A stretch of 64,000 nt of DNA from an uncultured Pelagibacteraceae bacterium (GTDB taxonomy: Bacteria > Pseudomonadota > Alphaproteobacteria > Pelagibacterales > Pelagibacteraceae): the NCBI GenBank assembly GCA_902593285.1, contig CACJHW010000002.1:1-64000 (forward strand), given 5' to 3'. The notes under the pieces were generated by a model that saw only the letters and a list, made by a program, of their open reading frames with translations, did not search any database and had not been told where the DNA came from. Of this stretch, positions 61,196-64,000 are shown in pieces. Both the position numbers and the translations under genes were made by a program. Position 1 is the stretch's first letter, and every line of letters starts with the position of its first letter.

Positions 61196-61683
61196 TTCTT
61201 TAAAATAATTTTATCTTTTTTAAATTTATAAATAACAAGATTGTTTCCTTTTCCTTTTCTATCAACAATTAGAAAATTCATATCTTTCATAGAAATCAAC
61301 GGAAAGTGCCAAATACCAGCATTGTAATTAACCCCAGTTTGTTTTGGTACTAAAAAGGATTGGATTTTATTTACATCTGGTTTATCTCCTTTTGGTGCTA
61401 CAAATACTAAAAATTTTGTATCTTCCATTGGTATAAAAGCTTGGCTTCCTAAAGGATGTTTTTCCATCATATCAATTTTCATAGGAAACTTTCTTTTTTT
61501 TGCTTTAAAAATACTAACAATTGCTTTCCCTTTGTTTTTAGATGCATCTAGGTTTATCAAATTATCAAATCTTTTTGCATACCCATCATTAATATTTATA
61601 GGATTTTTTTTTGACGTATTTATTAATTGACCAAATTTAGAAAAATTTTTTTTATTAATTTTTTTTGCTTTTATTATTTTCAT
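61192..61683 (-). CDS. allA: Ureidoglycolate lyase
   Basis: AllA cleaves ureidoglycolate to glyoxylate and urea, the last step of allantoate breakdown. The 163-residue cupin-like protein shows KNPININDGYAKRFDNLINLD near 26-46, MMEKHPLGSQAFIPM and PDVNKIQSFLVP. GVNYNAGIWHFPLISM is also characteristic of the family. It overlaps puuE and the allantoicase gene by four bases each, so all are likely one transcript. Confidence 0.92.
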   Translation of the reverse strand: MKIIKAKKINKKNFSKFGQLINTSKKNPININDGYAKRFDNLINLDASKNKGKAIVSIFKAKKRKFPMKIDMMEKHPLGSQAFIPMEDTKFLVFVAPKGDKPDVNKIQSFLVPKQTGVNYNAGIWHFPLISMKDMNFLIVDRKGKGNNLVIYKFKKDKIILKK

Positions 61684-62667
61684 TTCACAAAATTTCCGAA
61701 TGCCCTTATTCTTGAAATTCCACCGTCTGGATAGATATTAATTCTAAGATAATTTTCTTTACTTCTCTTAATTAAAAATTTTTTAAAAATATGTTTCTTG
61801 TGAGCTGACAGTTTTGACTTATTTAAAATAAACTTCCAATTTTTTGAATTGTTGACAATTGATTTATTGGAAAGATCTTTTGAAATGCTTGCAGTTTGAA
61901 TTGAACAACTATCGGGATAGTTTCCTTTAAAATGATGGGTATCTATCTCTAGCTTTTTTATTAATCCTGGTTTTCCAAATTTTATTATAAGCCAATCAAA
62001 GTTTTTTCCTCTACTTCTTCTTGTTTCCCAACCATCTCCCATATTTTTCCCTTTACCAGGTGCTATGATATTTTCAGCTTTGCCGAAATGTTCATTATTA
62101 CAACCAATAATTGAAGCGCCATTTAAAACAGATGTAAGGTTAATAGTTTTGTTATTTAAAAAGTTTTTCTCCATTTCAATTTTTCCATAAAGCCTTAGTC
62201 TTGCAACTCCACCATCTGGAAAAATGTTTAGTCTTATATAATTAAAAACAGATTTTTTGTTTGATTTGAAGCTATGGTTTTGGCTTGGCCCAAGTTTTTT
62301 TTTTGCTCAGTAAGGAAATCCATTTTGTCTTCTTATTAGGCTTTGTTTTACTTAAGCAACCCTCTAAAGAAGCATATGTGGGTTGGTTTCCATTGAAGTG
62401 TGTCGTGTCAATGTCTATATCAAATATCTTCCCAGGTTTACCAAGTTTTAAAATTAAATAATCAAAACCTTTTGATCTTCTTCTCCTTGTTTCCCATCCA
62501 TCCATCCATTTACCATGTTTGTCAAATAGTCCGTCTTTAAAAACTGGAGTTTCGATGTTTAATATTCTATGAGCAGCTGCAAAAAAATCGTCAGTCTTAA
62601 ATATAACTTTAGATCCAATTCTTGGGTCCGCTAAGTTAATCATTTTTGCACTTATAAATTTTTTCAT
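61680..62667 (-). pseudogene. alc: Allantoicase, split by a frameshift at a ten-A run
   Basis: Allantoicase hydrolyses allantoate to ureidoglycolate and urea. The family is two tandem homologous domains of about 160 residues, and both are present. The first frame (62667-62272) contains DGWETRRRRSKGFDYLILKLG. The second (upstream of 62174 through 61680) contains DGWETRRSRGKNFDWLIIKFG. The first runs to a TAG at 62272-62274 after ten A residues (plus-strand T run 62295-62304). In the second frame, coding continues from that run without a stop: LGPSQNHSFKSNKK, then RLNIFPDGGVARLRLYGKIE, matching YLRINIYPDGGISRIRAFG in the other domain. Nine A residues would restore one ~328-residue protein. It may be a real mutation, a sequencing error, or a frame rescued by slippage. 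Confidence 0.85.
62295..62304 (-). other. Ten-A homopolymer at the allantoicase frame break
   Basis: On the coding (minus) strand AGC is followed by ten A residues and then CTTGGG. Reading frame one gives Ser-Lys-Lys-Lys-Thr-Trp; loss of one A gives Ser-Lys-Lys-Lys-Leu-Gly-Pro and joins the downstream frame. Runs of nine or more A are known sites of RNA polymerase slippage in A/T-rich bacteria, and are also common sequencing-error sites. Confidence 0.85.
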
Positions 62668-63161
62668 TTTTTATTTATTTCATTCAAACGAAAGGTTGCA
62701 ATTTTTTTTACTTGTTTTTTTGCTTCAAGGAATTCACTTTCTACATCACTTTGTATTCTTTGTCTAAAATTATTCAAAATTTCATTTTTATCTTTACCTT
62801 TTACGGCAATTATAAAAGGAAAATTAAACTTTTTTTTATATTCTGAATTTAATTTTTTAAATTCTTCATATTCATCATTAGAACATTGGTTTAATTTTGC
62901 AGAGGCTTGTTCTGATATAGATTCAGAGGTCATTTTTTTTGCTACAGCAAGCTCAGGATGAGCATTTAAAATCTCTAAAATTTTATTCTTTTCGTAATTT
63001 TCATAAATATCAAGCATTCTAAACATAATATCTTCGAAGTTTTTAAATGGTTTTGACTCAAATGCTTCCACTGCAACTGACTCAGTTTTTTCAAAAACAT
63101 TACCAAATAAAGACAAAAAATCAGACTTGTTAAGATCGTTAATGTTATCTATTGTTCTCAT
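62664..63161 (-). CDS. uraD: 2-oxo-4-hydroxy-4-carboxy-5-ureidoimidazoline (OHCU) decarboxylase
   Basis: UraD decarboxylates OHCU to S-allantoin, downstream of urate oxidation. The 165-residue helical protein has the catalytic histidine His68 in NAHPELA and Glu84 in SEQASAKL. The segment NFPFIIAVKGKDKNEIL is also conserved. Its stop overlaps the allantoicase gene start by four bases. It is transcribed divergently from uraH across a 46-base gap. Confidence 0.93.
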   Translation of the reverse strand: MRTIDNINDLNKSDFLSLFGNVFEKTESVAVEAFESKPFKNFEDIMFRMLDIYENYEKNKILEILNAHPELAVAKKMTSESISEQASAKLNQCSNDEYEEFKKLNSEYKKKFNFPFIIAVKGKDKNEILNNFRQRIQSDVESEFLEAKKQVKKIATFRLNEINKK

Positions 63162-63207
63162 AACTTTAAAATAATTTAAGTTTAAAATTAAATGATATTA
63201 TAATTTT

Positions 63208-63558
63208 ATGACAAAGCTCACAACTCATGTTTTAGATGTGTATTCTGGTAAACCTGGCAAAGGTATCCTAGTTGAGTTGTTTTATATTAATAATTCAGAA
63301 CGAAAAAAATTAACGTCAACAAAACTCAATGACGATGGTAGAGCTAATTCACCATTAGCTGAGGGAGATATTTTTATTAAGGGTAAATATGAATTAGTTT
63401 TTCATATTGGTGATTATTTTAAAAATACATCTGCAGCTAGCGATGTTCCATTCCTGGATGATGTTATTATCAGATTTGGTATTTCAGATCCCTCACAGCA
63501 TTATCATGTTCCTTTACTTGTTTCACCTTGGAGTTATTCTACTTATAGAGGTAGTTAA
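63208..63558 (+). CDS. uraH: 5-hydroxyisourate hydrolase (transthyretin-like)
   Basis: UraH hydrolyses 5-hydroxyisourate, the immediate product of urate oxidation, to OHCU. The 116-residue protein begins LTTHVLDVYSGKPGKG with the active-site His7. It has a central HYHVPLLVSPWSYSTYRGS and ends in the diagnostic YRGS tetrapeptide. It has no signal peptide, so it is cytoplasmic. The start of xdhA follows directly after its stop, and divergent uraD lies upstream. Confidence 0.96.
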   Translation: MTKLTTHVLDVYSGKPGKGILVELFYINNSERKKLTSTKLNDDGRANSPLAEGDIFIKGKYELVFHIGDYFKNTSAASDVPFLDDVIIRFGISDPSQHYHVPLLVSPWSYSTYRGS

Positions 63559-64000
63559 GTGATATCGAGCTCTGTTAAATTTTTATTAAATGATAAACTT
63601 ATAGTAATCAATAATCCTGATCCAAATCAAACCATACTTAATTATATTAGAACCGAATTAAATAAGACTGGAACCAAAGAAGGATGTTCAGAGGGTGGTT
63701 GTGGCGCGTGTACAATTGTTTTAGGTGAATTAGTCGATAATAAGATTATATATAAAGCAATTAATTCCTGTATTTCATTTGTTCCATCATTAAATGGTAA
63801 ACAACTTTTAATTGTAGAAGATTTGGTTTCCAAAGATGGAAAACTTCACCCTGTACAAGATGCGATGGTAAAATTTCATGGTTCCCAATGCGGTTTCTGT
63901 ACACCAGGATTTGTCATGGCTTTATTTTCAATGTTTAAAAATAACAAAAATCTTAATAATGAATTAATAACAGATTCTATATCAGGTAATTTATGTCGTT
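63559..64000 (+). CDS. xdhA: Xanthine dehydrogenase small subunit, 5' part (cut by window end)
   Basis: This frame opens with GTG at 63559, directly after the uraH stop, and runs to the end of the window (147 codons). It encodes the N-terminal 2Fe-2S domain of xanthine dehydrogenase, with cysteines in CSEGGCGAC and an inner cluster beginning SQCGFCTPG and GNLCR. In XdhA an FAD domain follows, outside the window. The enzyme oxidises hypoxanthine and xanthine to urate, the entry to the pathway encoded alongside. Other molybdenum hydroxylases share this domain, but context favours XdhA. Confidence 0.9.
   Translation, partial: MISSSVKFLLNDKLIVINNPDPNQTILNYIRTELNKTGTKEGCSEGGCGACTIVLGELVDNKIIYKAINSCISFVPSLNGKQLLIVEDLVSKDGKLHPVQDAMVKFHGSQCGFCTPGFVMALFSMFKNNKNLNNELITDSISGNLCR

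Noticed and set aside
61680-62174. Second allantoicase half as an independent gene starting at the ATG at 62174
   Set aside because: The same frame continues upstream through about 40 conserved residues to the A10 run, and no good ribosome binding site precedes the ATG. A broken full-length gene explains more.
63199-63204. Perfect TATAAT just before uraH
   Set aside because: It lies four bases from the uraH ATG, so initiation would fall inside the gene, and no -35 box is present at the right distance.

Overview
The window is a gene-dense, very AT-rich alphaproteobacterial chromosome segment. The most likely source is the SAR11 clade (Pelagibacterales, 'Candidatus Pelagibacter'-like). Four things suggest this: strong A/T codon bias, spacers that are mostly zero to a few tens of bases, many overlapping genes, and single-copy core genes in alphaproteobacterial arrangements (atpHAGDC, rplU-rpmA-obgE, class I lysyl-tRNA synthetase, ActR/RegA, ChvG/ChvI). 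I place about 64 genes. No gene-free stretch exceeds 300 bases; the longest spacers are 28662-28853 and 41110-41277. I saw no rRNA, tRNA, CRISPR array, prophage or insertion sequence.

Layout. 1-12766 (+): the lower TCA cycle in one run (sdhA, sdhB, mmsA, mdh, sucC, sucD, sucA, sucB, lpdA). 12789-19638 (+): priA, then the F1 part of ATP synthase (atpHAGDC). 19630-26161 (-): an rplU-rpmA-obgE-proB-proA-nadD-rsfS-ctpA-rppH transcript with a good promoter before rplU. 26226-28661 (-): metX-metW-gloB, preceded by a clear SAM-II riboswitch and its own promoter. 28854-30832 (+): hisC and tyrA. 30829-34383 (-): trkH, an AmpG-like permease and an NlpC/P60 hydrolase. 34475-38007 (+): lysK, pyrD, rpmB and a queuosine-precursor transporter. 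38004-41109 (-): a polyamine module of decarboxylase, deoxyhypusine-synthase-like enzyme and agmatinase. 41278-50990: actR/regA, bioY (-), polA, chvI-chvG, ahcY, tsaE-amgK-murU. 50968-58076: gpmA (-), a VanZ-like protein, an SLT-like lipoprotein, an RND pump with its fusion protein, a sulfurtransferase and msrA. 58111-60287: a DMT permease, a DNA glycosylase, a DUF1330 protein and a small cytochrome c. 60296-64000: a purine catabolism cluster (puuE, allA, alc, uraD; divergent uraH and xdhA, the last cut by the window end).

How the genes work together. The first 20 kb is respiration and energy conservation: 2-oxoglutarate through succinate to malate, then ATP synthesis. Sulfur and methyl metabolism appear as metX/metW under SAM control, ahcY, msrA and a 3-mercaptopyruvate sulfurtransferase. 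A cell-wall salvage theme links the AmpG-like permease, the NlpC/P60 hydrolase, AmgK/MurU and the SLT lipoprotein. The right end would convert urate-derived compounds to glyoxylate and urea. Its allantoicase gene is out of frame at a run of ten A residues, with coding potential preserved on both sides, which makes it the most notable anomaly here. The other points worth attention are the SAM-II riboswitch starting at the predicted transcription start, the decarboxylase/DHS-like/agmatinase module, a nearly leaderless rpmB, the missing PTS-Ntr genes between chvG and ahcY, and convergent gene pairs that overlap and so leave no room for intrinsic terminators.
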